DNA from: DASTCZ01 sp035308165
GTDB taxonomy: Bacteria > Acidobacteriota > Terriglobia > Acidiferrales > UBA7541
Assembly (NCBI GenBank): GCA_035308165.1
Contig: DATGHC010000060.1
Coordinates: 4,706-68,705, forward strand
DNA length: 64,000 nucleotides
Direction: 5' to 3'
Numbering within the stretch: the first letter of the stretch is position 1; each line of letters begins with the position of its first letter. The notes beneath the pieces are model-generated. The model saw only the letters and a list, made by a program, of their open reading frames with translations, did not search any database and was not told the origin of the DNA. Made by a program: the position numbers and the translations under genes. This document shows positions 42,565-53,300 of this stretch, in pieces.

Positions 42565-43953
42565 CTATTCGTAACGCAAGGCCTTCACTGGATCGAGCTT
42601 CGCCGCGCGCGACGCGGGGTAAAGCCCTGCTCCAAGACTCACCAGGATGCTGAATAGAATTGCAAATCCCACCAGCCAAAGGGGCACGAACCAGACATCC
42701 TCCGAGGAGATGTTCTGGCTGGTCAGATATAAACTCACACCCCAGTTTATGATGCGGCCGATGGCCCATCCGAAAAACACGCCCAATGCCCCGCCGAAAA
42801 ACCCCATGGCGCCGGCTTCCGTAAAAAAGAGACGGCGAACGTCGCGGTCCGCAGCGCCCAACGCTTTTAGCACGCCAATCTCGTGACGGCGCTCCAGGAT
42901 TGCCATCACCAATGTGTTCACGATACCGAGTGAAGCTACGGCCAGCGCCAGACTCCCGAAAATCGCCAGGAAGAGGTCAATAAATTTAAATACTTTTTGC
43001 AGGCTCTTGGCCGCGTCAAAGAGTGAAAACGCGGTGAAGCCCAACTCCTTCACTTTATCTTCCACCGCTTGCACATTGTTTGGGCTGTTCAGCATGATGG
43101 TCAGCGACGCATAAACCTGCTCGCCGGGACTGGCGACAACCTCTCGCACGTCAACGCCCTGAACCGTATGCATCTGCTCCACGAACTCCAGCGGCAACAT
43201 GATGGGCGCGCCGCCAAACCCACCGGGCCCGGCCTGCGCACCTTCTACAATTCCAATGATGCGGACTTTGACTTCAGTTGGCACAATTGTGAACCCATAA
43301 CCGAATTCGCCGTTGGCAACAAAGTCCTCCGGCCGTTGCCCAGGTTCCAACGGCACAGGTTTGCGCTGCGGATAACGGATGGTCACCATCTGGCCGATCA
43401 AGTCTTTAGGTTGGATCTTGCCTTCATCCGCGAGTTGTTGTGAAAGCTCTTTTTGCAAAATGGCCTCCGCGGCATTCGTTGCAGAGAAAAACGCTCCTGT
43501 AATGGAGTCAAATATTCCGGTCCCGCGCGCTTCAGGGGGCACGCTGGCCGCGGCCGTCACGTGGCCCTTGTCGTCATAACGCAGATCCGCCGTAAGTCTC
43601 AATTCCGGATAAACCGCCGTGACGTTTGGCAGCGCCGCGAATTGCTGCCGGACGGCAGTGGTCAAATATTTTATTTCGCCGGGTTGCGGCGCCAACGGCA
43701 CATCCCCACGCCCACCCCGTCCCCCGCGCCCGCCGTTATCATTGCGAGCGTTTCGCGGGGCCACATAGACTCGATTGAACAATCCGGAACTTTCCAGCTT
43801 GCCCATTAAGAGCTTTTGCAGCCCAATGCCCAGCGAAAGCATGGCCACCAACGACGCCACGCCCACGGCGATGCCCAGTGTCGTAAGCGTGTTGCGCAGC
43901 ATGGCTTCGCGCAGATTTCGGGAAGCAAGCTCCATCAGATCGCGCGTTTTCAC
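42565..43953 (-). CDS. MacB/FtsX-type ABC transporter permease
   Basis: The protein has 462 residues, with a first transmembrane helix in TLGIAVGVASLVAMLSLGIGL, a MacB-like periplasmic core (residues about 60-310) and three C-terminal transmembrane helices around LAIFGSLALAVASLGIVNTL, AMGFFGGALGVFFGWAIG and LWLVGFAILFSILVSLGAGLYP. The core contains a glycine/arginine-rich loop near residue 75 (DNGGRGGRGGRGD). The final residues AAKLDPVKALRYE are the FtsX family C terminus. The gene overlaps the ATPase gene by four bases, and together they make a MacAB/Lol-like export unit without a visible MacA adaptor. The cargo is unknown. Confidence 0.88.
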   Translation of the reverse strand: MKTRDLMELASRNLREAMLRNTLTTLGIAVGVASLVAMLSLGIGLQKLLMGKLESSGLFNRVYVAPRNARNDNGGRGGRGGRGDVPLAPQPGEIKYLTTAVRQQFAALPNVTAVYPELRLTADLRYDDKGHVTAAASVPPEARGTGIFDSITGAFFSATNAAEAILQKELSQQLADEGKIQPKDLIGQMVTIRYPQRKPVPLEPGQRPEDFVANGEFGYGFTIVPTEVKVRIIGIVEGAQAGPGGFGGAPIMLPLEFVEQMHTVQGVDVREVVASPGEQVYASLTIMLNSPNNVQAVEDKVKELGFTAFSLFDAAKSLQKVFKFIDLFLAIFGSLALAVASLGIVNTLVMAILERRHEIGVLKALGAADRDVRRLFFTEAGAMGFFGGALGVFFGWAIGRIINWGVSLYLTSQNISSEDVWFVPLWLVGFAILFSILVSLGAGLYPASRAAKLDPVKALRYE

Positions 43954-44654
43954 TGTGCGTCTCCGTTCAAGGAGAGCTTTCCATCCCGAAGATAGAAACG
44001 CCGGCCCGCGTACCGCTCCGCCAGCCGCGCCTCGTGCGTCACCATTACCACGCTCATTCCCAGCTCTCGATTAAATTGCTGGATGAAATTGAGGATCTCT
44101 TCGCCCGTGCGGCTGTCGAGATTCCCGGTGGGTTCATCGGCAAGAAGAATGGTGGGACGGTTTACCAGCGCACGCGCCAGCGACGCTCGTTGCTGCTCGC
44201 CGCCGCTTAATTCTGACGGACGGTGCGTAAGCCGCGCAGACAGCCCCACTCGCTCCAGCGCCTCTCGCACTCGTGACGAACGAACATTCCGATCCACTTC
44301 GGCCAGACGCAACGGCAGCTCCACATTTTCCTCCAGCGTCATGCGCGGCAGCAAATTGAATGATTGAAATACCATTCCAACGGTGAGGCTGCGATATTTC
44401 GCCAGTTCATCTCCGGACATTTCCGAAAGGTTGCGACCGTGCGCAAAGATCGCTCCAGACGAAGGACGGTCCAAACCAGCCAACAAATTCAGCAGTGTGG
44501 ATTTGCCCGACCCGGAGCTGCCCAGAAGCGCGACAAACTCGCCCGCGGCAATTTCCAGCGACACTCCATCGACTGCCCGGATGGTTGCATCGCCCATTTG
44601 GTAATGACGCGCGACTTCCGCGGTCCGCAGCGCCGCTTGCGGCGTTTCAGTCAT
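43950..44654 (-). CDS. MacB/LolD-type ABC transporter ATPase
   Basis: The protein has 234 residues. It has Walker A LGSSGSGKSTLLN, the Q-loop VFQSFNLLPRMT, signature LSGGEQQRASLARAL, Walker B ILLADEPTGNLDS and the H-loop VTHE. The QSFNLLPRMTxxENVELP segment is typical of the LolD/MacB branch. It energises the permease encoded by the overlapping downstream gene. The start is ATG 44654. Confidence 0.92.
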   Translation of the reverse strand: MTETPQAALRTAEVARHYQMGDATIRAVDGVSLEIAAGEFVALLGSSGSGKSTLLNLLAGLDRPSSGAIFAHGRNLSEMSGDELAKYRSLTVGMVFQSFNLLPRMTLEENVELPLRLAEVDRNVRSSRVREALERVGLSARLTHRPSELSGGEQQRASLARALVNRPTILLADEPTGNLDSRTGEEILNFIQQFNRELGMSVVMVTHEARLAERYAGRRFYLRDGKLSLNGDAQ

Positions 44655-44733
44655 TTGTCCACCTTTCTCATTTGATTATACGCATTGAGCGGTGTGAAGG
44701 TTGCGTCTGAGCCGCGATTGGGATTCCACCAAC

Positions 44734-45471
44734 TCAATGATTGACCATACGGCTGAGCACGATCCCGCCAATGGAGTCCTGAACCGCATGGGAAATCATT
44801 CCGGGTTTCAGGCTTCGCCGCCACGTTGCCAGAATACCGAACAGGATTCCCTGCACGGCGATGGCAATCGCGTGTTTCGTTCCCTGGTAGGTGTGACACG
44901 CACCAAAAAATGCGCCGGAGACCAATATCCCGACGGCCGGGACTTTCGTCCAGCTAATAAACTGTCTCTGCAAATATCCGCGAAAAATAGTTTCTTCGCA
45001 GATTCCAGCGGTGAGGGACAAGACCATCCACATTGCCAATTCAGCAGGTCCGCTGGGCGCCATGAATCGCACCACGTCCAAGGACGAAGTGTCTTGCAGT
45101 AGACGGCCCACCAGGGCCAAGGCCACCACAGAAACGGCGAAGAAGCCCAGTCCGATTCCAATATCAATCTGAACTTTTCGCACAGTTGTCCAGCGCGGGC
45201 CAACCAGGTCCTGCAGGGTGACGCCGCGACGGCGGATGCCATAGTAGATGAACGCAAACATCGCCCACTCGAAAGCCATTGTCCGCAAATACAGCAACAT
45301 GTGGTTGGGCGCGGCAGCCGCTCGCAATGCATTTACGTGCGCCTGACTGAAATAAGCCCAGATACTTAGCATCGCCAACAACGCAATCGTGTGGATCGTG
45401 CTGGCGATGGGCTGATTTGATTCTGGGGCGCCAGGTAGAGAATTTGCCGCAACTGCAGGAGCATTCGTCAT
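44734..45471 (-). CDS. CPBP-family intramembrane metalloprotease
   Basis: The protein has 245 residues and about seven hydrophobic segments. The family motifs are EETIFRGYLQR (the EExxxR motif), FGACHTYQG (a metal-binding His) and SHAVQDSIGG (the C-terminal His/Asp). CPBP proteases, related to CAAX prenyl endopeptidases, cut substrates within the membrane. Some act on signalling or bacteriocin proteins, but no substrate is indicated here. It is transcribed toward the ABC unit with an 80-base gap, and may be co-expressed with it. Confidence 0.88.
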   Translation of the reverse strand: MTNAPAVAANSLPGAPESNQPIASTIHTIALLAMLSIWAYFSQAHVNALRAAAAPNHMLLYLRTMAFEWAMFAFIYYGIRRRGVTLQDLVGPRWTTVRKVQIDIGIGLGFFAVSVVALALVGRLLQDTSSLDVVRFMAPSGPAELAMWMVLSLTAGICEETIFRGYLQRQFISWTKVPAVGILVSGAFFGACHTYQGTKHAIAIAVQGILFGILATWRRSLKPGMISHAVQDSIGGIVLSRMVNH

Positions 45472-45639
45472 TAAGTGCCCTCGATTTCGTATGGAACGAT
45501 GTGACGCTAACCGTCGCGATTAGCCCTGCATATGAATACGTATGGGAGGCTAGGGAATGTCGGACGTGCGAACGATGCTGTTTTGGCTCAATCACACTGC
45601 CGAATAGACCCCGCCGGGGCATGATTCTATACTGCAAGG

Positions 45640-47244
45640 GTGAGTTCGGACACCGGTCAGCTGACTGCGTTGCATCGCTATTGGGGATTTGATTCCTTCC
45701 GGCCGTTGCAGGAGCGCATTGTCAGCAGCATTCTCGCCGGTCACGACACCTGCGTGGTGATGCCCACGGGCGGCGGCAAATCTCTTTGTTACCAGTTGCC
45801 GGCGGCGCTACTTACAAGTCAAACTGGAATTGTGATTTCGCCTCTGATTGCACTGATGCAGGATCAAGTCGCACAACTCACACAGATGGGAATCGAATGC
45901 GCGCTCCTGAATAGTTCGCTTACCGAGAGACAGCAATCCGTTGTGATGCGCGAGGCGTGTGTGGGCAAATACCGCCTGCTCTATCTTTCACCCGAGCGAT
46001 TGGCACGCCCTGATACCCTCGAGTGGCTCCATCGCATCCCCATTTCGTTTTTTGCCATTGACGAAGCGCATTGCATCTCGGAATGGGGGCACGAATTCCG
46101 TCCGGAATACCGGCAACTTAGCTCGCTGCGACGACATTTCCCGGATCGGCCCATGGCCGCGTTTACCGCCAGCGCCACTCGGCGCGTCCGACACGATATT
46201 ATTGACCAGCTCAAACTCCGCGATCCCCACAAATACATCGCCAGCTTTCACCGTCCCAATCTCCGCTATCTCATCAAGAAATGTGAAGCCCGCACCCAAT
46301 CCGATTTGCTCGTTGGAGCCCTGCGGAATTATTCCGACAGCAACGTCATCGTATATGCGCCAACCATCAAACGCGTCGAAGAGACTGTGGCGCTCCTTGC
46401 GGGGCAGGGAATCCCTTCTATCGCCTATCACGGCAAAATGGATCCGGAAACCCGCAGAAGCAATCAGGAGCGATGGATGTCGGACGAAGTGCGCCTGCTG
46501 GTGGGCACCATCGCGTTCGGCCTGGGCATTAACAAAGCAGCGGTCCGCGCCGTGATTCACCTCTCACTGCCTAAATCGATTGAACAGTATTATCAAGAAG
46601 CCGGCCGCGCCGGCCGCGATGGACTCCCCGCGGATTGTCTACTCCTCTGGCAAAAACGTGACGCCGGACTCCTAGCGCATTTCATCGAGCAGGTCATCGA
46701 TCCCGCGGAAAGGGAGCGCGGCTGGCAGCGCTATCACGAAATCCGCAATTTCGTCGAATCGGAGGACTGCAGGCATCGCCAGATCTGTGTTCATTTTGGA
46801 GAGATTCCCAAGTGGCACACCTGCAAGGCCTGCGATATTTGCGACGTGGATTTCAACTGGGAGCCCACTCCTCTCCGAGCGGGGCAGCGGAAACGGTCGA
46901 GACCCTTGTCCACAGCTGCGGTCGCATCTACGCGCGGTCGCTCAAAATCCGCGAGGAAGGACAACCTTCTAGAGATAGATCCCGATCTCCGCGAATATCT
47001 TCGTGAATGGCGCCGCGTAGCCTCAAAACAGCAAGGCGTGCCCGCATTCGTGGTCATGCACGACACTTCGCTGGATGAGTTGTGCATGGTCCGCCCCACT
47101 TCACTCTCTGGGATTCGCTCCATCTCCGGTTTTGGCGAACGCAAGACGGAACTCTATGGCGGAGGGATACTGGAGGCGCTCAAACTTTTTCGGCAGGGCG
47201 CTCGAGCAACTTCTAAACAAACTCCACTAGCTCGTGCCTTCTAG
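45640..47244 (+). CDS. RecQ-family ATP-dependent DNA helicase
   Basis: The protein has 534 residues and starts at a GTG at 45640. The helicase core shows MPTGGGKSLCYQLP (Walker A), FFAIDEAHCISEWGHEFRPEY (motif II), TASATRRV, the motif V/VI region GTIAFGLGINKAAV and EAGRAGRDGLPA. The zinc-binding cysteines are in CRHRQICVHFG and CKACDICDV. An HRDC domain is visible at the C terminus (TSLDELCMVRPTSLSGIRSISGFGERKTELYG). It acts in recombination and fork repair. It is about 70-80 residues shorter than E. coli RecQ, and the RQC winged helix looks reduced between residues about 400 and 460, where a basic low-complexity linker stands instead. Confidence 0.92.
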   Translation: MSSDTGQLTALHRYWGFDSFRPLQERIVSSILAGHDTCVVMPTGGGKSLCYQLPAALLTSQTGIVISPLIALMQDQVAQLTQMGIECALLNSSLTERQQSVVMREACVGKYRLLYLSPERLARPDTLEWLHRIPISFFAIDEAHCISEWGHEFRPEYRQLSSLRRHFPDRPMAAFTASATRRVRHDIIDQLKLRDPHKYIASFHRPNLRYLIKKCEARTQSDLLVGALRNYSDSNVIVYAPTIKRVEETVALLAGQGIPSIAYHGKMDPETRRSNQERWMSDEVRLLVGTIAFGLGINKAAVRAVIHLSLPKSIEQYYQEAGRAGRDGLPADCLLLWQKRDAGLLAHFIEQVIDPAERERGWQRYHEIRNFVESEDCRHRQICVHFGEIPKWHTCKACDICDVDFNWEPTPLRAGQRKRSRPLSTAAVASTRGRSKSARKDNLLEIDPDLREYLREWRRVASKQQGVPAFVVMHDTSLDELCMVRPTSLSGIRSISGFGERKTELYGGGILEALKLFRQGARATSKQTPLARAF

Positions 47245-47293
47245 AAAGGCGCTTGACCCGCTCAGTTGCCAGAAATCTTCAACCGCAACGCAG

Positions 47294-47318
47294 AACGGGC
47301 GGAGAGCATCCGCCCGTT
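47294..47318. terminator. Hairpin between convergent genes, candidate terminator
   Basis: AACGGGCGGA pairs perfectly with TCCGCCCGTT across a 5-base loop, 50 bases after recQ. A second perfect palindrome of 18 bases (47337-47354) directly abuts the stop of the giant gene on the minus strand. Neither is followed by more than three T residues, so termination is plausible but not certain. Confidence 0.5.
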
Positions 47319-47353
47319 TGCTCCAGCTTTTGACTTGAAGGGAGCGCTCCCTT

Positions 47354-50300
47354 CTATTGCACAGTCAGTGACACCGTGGTCGTGTGCGACAAACTGCCCG
47401 ACGTTGCCGTCACCGTAATCGTTGAGGTGCCGATCGGAGTTCCAGTTGGTGTTTGATTGCATCCTGCGATTCCAATCGCGGCCATAACCACCATAGCTAT
47501 GAACAGCGCGGGTGCCAATTGCCGCCTGCGGTTTGTTTTGCGCATCTTTGTCAGTCCGTAAAGTAGCAATGCTCCCGCAAAAGTCCACAGCAGAATGAAC
47601 CGATTCGGTGGGTAGGAAATCCGCGGCGGCACGACGCCGTGTGCAGTCGGTAATCCTCCCACGCCGCGCATCGTGGTTGTGATTGTCATCGTCGTGGAAG
47701 CCGGCGCATTACCCGGCGTCACGCTGGCGGGATTGAATGTGACCGTGGTCGCCGCCGGCGCACCCGTGGCACTGAAGGTGACCGCGTTCGGGAAGCCGCC
47801 TGTCGCGGGAGTAATCGTAATCGTATACGTCGCCGGCATTCCCGCAGGCACGGTGACCGGTGGTGTTGGGCTGCTCGGTGTGAAGTCAACGCCAGAGCCG
47901 CCCAATGTGATTGTGTGCGGGCTCCCAGCCGCGTTATCGGTGATGACTATCGTCGCGGCGCGCGCACCGGTTGTTGTGGGTTTGAAGCTTGGCGTAATTG
48001 TGCAGTTGGCGCCGGCAGCCAGCGTATTCGGAGTTGTCGGGCAAGTGTTGACTTGTGAGAAGTCACCCGGATTGGCGCCGGCTATGGTGAAACTTGTGAT
48101 GGTCAGCGGACCCGTGCCGGAGTTCGTGAGCGTTACAGCCGGAGCGGGCGTCATGACACTGACGTCCACTGTCCCGAAGGCTACGTTCGCTGAAGAGAGA
48201 TTCACACCGGGCTGTGTGCCGGTGCCGTTCAGCGTATCCGATTGCGGAGATCCGGGTGCATCGTCAGCGACATTCAAGGTTGCCGTTCGCGCCAGCAAGG
48301 CTCCCGGCGTAAAGGTGAGAGTGACACCGCACGACCCGCCCCCCGCCGTGAGAACGAAATTGGCCACGCAAGTCGTCCCAGCAGAGATTGCATAATCGCT
48401 TGCGTTGGCGCCCGTGAGGGTCACCGGATTCGCTGCTGCCAACGTAGATGGAGCTGTCCCGGAATTTGTAACCATCACGACCATTTGATTTGACGAACCT
48501 ACGTTCACGCCCCCGAAGGGTACTGGCGATGGGCTCAGGGTCACATTCGGGATCGTGCCGGTTCCGTTCAGGATGTCCGACTGCGGACTCCCTGGAGTGT
48601 CGTCGAAAATATTGAGATTGGCCGTGCGCGCCAGCACCGCGCCAGGCGTAAACGTGATCTTAACCACGCAGGAGCCGCCGCCTGCAGTCAGCACAAAGGC
48701 GGCCACGCAGGTGGTGCCGGGGGCCAACGCGAAGTCAGCCGAATTAACGCCCGTAATGGTCACGGGCGCGCCACTCAACGTGGTTGCCTGATTGCCGTTG
48801 TTCGTCACCGTCACCGTCACCGCAGCGCCGGTGGTCCCAACCCTTTGGTTGCCGAAGGCTACGGGTGACGGATTGAAGGCCACCATCGGCAGCGTGCCTG
48901 TGCCATTGAGCACGTCGGTCTGAGGGCTGCCGAGCTCGTCATCTGCGAGGTTAAGCGTCGCCGTTCGCGCACCTGTTGCTGCTGGAGTGAACGTCACGTT
49001 GATGACGCAAGCTCCCGTCGTAGCCACCAGAACAAAGTTTGCCGTGCAGGTAGTTGTGCCGGGCACCACCGCGAAATCACCCGCGTTCGCACCCGTGATG
49101 GTGATCGGTGTGCCCGTCAACGTGGCCGCAGCTGTGCCGGTGTTGGTTACGGTGATCGTCACCGCAGCGCCCGTCGTGCTCTGTTGTTGGCTACCAAACG
49201 GAACCGGCGATGGAGCCAGCGCGATCACTGCCGCCGTGCCTGTCCCGCTAAGCGTAACCTGCTGCGGGCTGCCCGCAGCATCGTCAGTCACATTCACCGT
49301 TGCGGCCTTGGCGCCAACCGTGGCCGGCGCAAATTTCACGCCAAAGGAACAATTCGACCCAGCCGTCACTTGAAACGCCGCCACGAGATTGCATTGTGTT
49401 CCGCTGGTCGCCGCGGTCAGCGTGAATTGATTTGAGTTGGCACCAGCCAGACTAATACTTGCAACGTTGAGCGTATCGGTGCCCGTATTGCTCACCTGGA
49501 CGTTGGTCACGCCGCTCGCCGCATTAATGTTCTGGTTCCCGAACGGAATATTATTCGGGTTGAGTGTCACTGCCGGGGCCGTTCCAGTGCCGTTCAGCAC
49601 GCCCGTCTGCGGACTGCCGGGAGCGTCATCGGAAATATTGAGCGTGGCGGTACGCGCACCTGTGGCTCCAGGAGTGAAGGTCACGTTGACGACGCAAGAG
49701 CCGGTGTTCGCCACCAGCACAAAGTTTGCGACGCACGTGGTGCCCGCGCCGATCGCGAAGTCACCCGCGTTCGCGCCCGTAAATGTAATCGGATTCGCGG
49801 CTGCAAGCGTAGATGGCGCCGCGCCTCCATTCGACACAGTGATCATGGTCGCAGCGCTGGTCGTGCCAACCCGCTGGTTGGGGAAGGTAAATGGCGCAGG
49901 GTTAAGGACCACCGCCGCCACGGCTCCTGTGCCGGTAAGTGAGACCTGCTGTGGTGAGCCTGTCGCGTCATCATTCACATTCACTGATGCGGCCTTGGCC
50001 CCGACCGTGGTCGGCGCAAATTTCACGCCGAAGGAACAATTCGCCCCGGCGAGAACCTGAAACGCCGCGGCAAGATTGCACTGAGTCCCGGAAGTGGCGG
50101 CCGTCAGGACGAATTGCGTCGTGTCAGTTCCAGTAAGCGTAAAGCTGGCCACGTTGAGTGTGGCCGTCCCGGTGTTGCTCACTTGGACGTTGGTTACCGC
50201 GCTCGTCGTGTTGATTCCCTGGTTGCCAAAGGGAATGCTGTTGGTAGAGAGCGTAACTGCCGGAGCCGTGCCCGTAGCATTCAGGGCGTCCGACTGTGGA

Positions 50301-53300
50301 CTGCCTGGAGCGGTGTCGGCCACGTTGACCTGTGCAGTTCGCGCTCCCAATGCAGAGGGCGTAACCGTCAAGTTGATTACACAAGAACCGGTGTTGGCCA
50401 CCAGAACGAAACTTCCCACGCAGGTGGTAGTTCCGCCCACGATGGCGAAGTCAGCCGCATTCGCACCAGTGATTGTCACTGGCGTGCCTGCCGTCAAAGT
50501 AGCCGCCACGTTTCCAGTGTTGGATACCGTCACCGTCAATGAGCCGCTCGTAGTCCCAACGCGCTGATTTCCAAACTGTACAGGCGATGGAGCCAGCCCC
50601 ACGGCGGATAACGTGCCGGTGCCGTTGAGCGTATCGGTTTGCGGGCTGCCTGGAGCATTGTCGGCAACATTGACCTGTGCCGTTCTCGCTCCAGTGGCGC
50701 TTGGAGTAAAGGTCACGTTGATTACGCAAGCGCCGGTGTTGGCCACCAGGATGAAGTTGGCCACGCAGGTAGTCGTTCCGCCGACGATGGCGAAATCACC
50801 CGCATTCGCGCCCGTGATCGTAACCGGTGTTCCCGCCGCCAGGGTAGAGGGCGCTGTGCCGGTGTTTGAAACCGTAATCGTCACCGCAGAGCTGGTCGTA
50901 CCTTGTTGCTGGCTCCCGAACGGAACCGGCGAAGGTGCCAGCGTGACATTGGCCAATGTTCCCGTCCCATTGAGAGTGTCGGTTTGCGGTGTGCCCGGAG
51001 CATTGTCGGCAACATTGATCTGCGCGGTTCTTGCTCCCGTGGCACTCGGAGTGAAAGTAACGTTGATGACGCAGGTGCCGGTGTTGGCCACTAGGACGAA
51101 GTTGGCCACGCATGTGGTCGTTCCGCCGACGATGGCGAAATCACCCGCATTCGCACCAGAGATGGTCACAGGTGTGCCGGCCCCCAGAGTTGCTGGCGCC
51201 GTCCCCGTGTTGGAAACGGTGATGGTCGTAGCCGCGCTGGTGGTGCCTTGCTGCTGATTGCCAAACGGAACGGGCGATGGTGCCAGGGTCACATTGGCTA
51301 AAGTTCCAGTCCCGTTGAGCGTGTCGGTTTGCGGAGTGCCAGGAGCATTGTCGGCAACATTGAGCGTGCCGGTTCGCGCTCCCGTGGCGCTTGGAGTAAA
51401 AGTCACGTTGATTACGCACGAGCCGGTGTTGGCCACTAAGACGAAGTTGGCCACGCAGGTCGTGGTTCCGCCAACTATGGCGAAATCACCCGCGTTGGCG
51501 CCCGTGATGGTCACAGGTGTGCCAGCCCCCAAAGTGGTTGGAGCATTACCCGTATTGGACACGGTAACCGTTATTGCCGCGCTGGTGGTGCCTTGCGCCT
51601 GGTTGCCAAACGGAACCGGCGAAGGTGCCATGGTCACGTTAGCCAAAATTCCAGTGCCGTTGAGAGTGTCCGTCTGGGGGGTACCTGGAGCATTGTCGGC
51701 AACATTGACTTGTGCGGTTCGCGCTCCCGTGGCGCTCGGAGTAAAGGTCACATTGATTACGCACGAGCCCGTATTGGCCACCAATACAAAACCTGCCACG
51801 CAGGTTGTCGTCCCGCCCACGATCGCGAAGTCACCTGCATTGGCGCCTGTGATGGTCACCGGTGTGCCTGCCCCTAGGGTGGCTGGAGCCGTGCCCGTAT
51901 TAGACACGGTAATCGTCGTTGCCGCGCTGGTGGTGCCTTGTTGCTGATTGCCGAATGGTACAGGCGAAGGCGCCATGGTCACGTTGGCCACAATTCCCGT
52001 GCCATTGAGCGTGTCGGATTGCGGGCTGCCCGCGGCATTATCGGCAACATTAATCGTCGCCGTTCGTGCGCCGGTTGCCGTTGGAGTGAACGTCACGTTG
52101 ATTACGCACGATCCGGTGTTCGCTACCAGCACGAAACCCGCGGTACAAGTTGTGGTGCCACCCACAATGGCGAAGTCACCGGCATTGGCGCCTGTGATGG
52201 TCACAGGTGTGCCTGCCGCCAGTGTGACCGAAGACGCGGCCGAGTTCGACAAGGTAAGCGTCATCGCAGCACTCGTCGTCCCCTGCGCCTGGTTGCCGAA
52301 CTGCACGGGCGCCGGAGCCAGCCCAATCGTTCCCGTTCCTGTGCCGTTGAGTGTGTCAGCTTGTGGGCTGCCCGGAGCATTGTCGGTCACATTGATCTGC
52401 GCAGTTCGCGCACCGGTCGCTCCCGGAGTGAAGGTCACATTGATGACGCACGAGCCGGTATTGGCCACCAACACAAAACCTGCCACGCAGGTAGTCGTTC
52501 CGCCCACGATGGCGAAGTCACTCGCATTGGCGCCTGTGAACGTCACAGGTGTGCCTGCCCCCAATGTCGCTGCACCATTGCCTGTATTGGACACGGTAAT
52601 CGTCACCGGCGCACCGGTTGTGCCTTGCGCCTGGCTACCGAACGGAACGGGCGAGGGGGCCAGACCGACGTTTGCAACGGTTACAGTAAAAATCTGGGCT
52701 CCCGACAACCCTCCACCGGGCCCGGGATTGAATGTCGACACAGCAACAACGCCGGCCGTATTGATCAGGTTCGTGGGCACGGTGACGGTCAATGAACTCC
52801 CGCTGCAAGTCGTCGGGTTCAGCACTGCCTTTCCGAATTGCACGATCGTTCGAGCGGGGACGCTCTGGCACTCAAAATTGAGACCATTTAAAGTCAACGG
52901 GAATGGGGCGCTGTTCGCCAACATTTGTGTCGGAGCAATACTGTTGAGCGTGGACGCGGGGCCTGTCACACCGAATGGCATTGGGCTGGTCGGGTTACTT
53001 GGATTATTTGCGTGACCGGGCTGCATCACTGTGATTTGGTGTAAGCCCGGACTGGCCGTGACACTTGCCGGCAGCGTCGCCGTCATCAGGTTCGCGGATG
53101 ACACCACAATATTCGTCACCCCAGGGTCCGCACCGTCCACAAGGATTTGGGGTGTCCCTGAGGGCACTCCGAAATCATTTCCTATAAATGTCAACGGAAC
53201 CGTACCACTGCCCACTGCGGCGCTCGAAGGCGAAATCGAAGTCACAAGAAGGAACCCCGATGGGTTGATTCCAGGAACCAGCATGTCCCACACGCCGCGG

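Noticed and set aside
47880..52670. CRISPR array
   Set aside because: Repeat unit is 345 bases, in frame and coding; no short repeat-spacer pattern.
47673..53015. Long plus-strand open frames (up to 355 codons) across the giant gene
   Set aside because: They lie opposite the repeat array, repeat with its period and are Val/Pro/Ala-rich antisense translations. The minus-strand frame is continuous for 8.8 kb and has recognisable domains.
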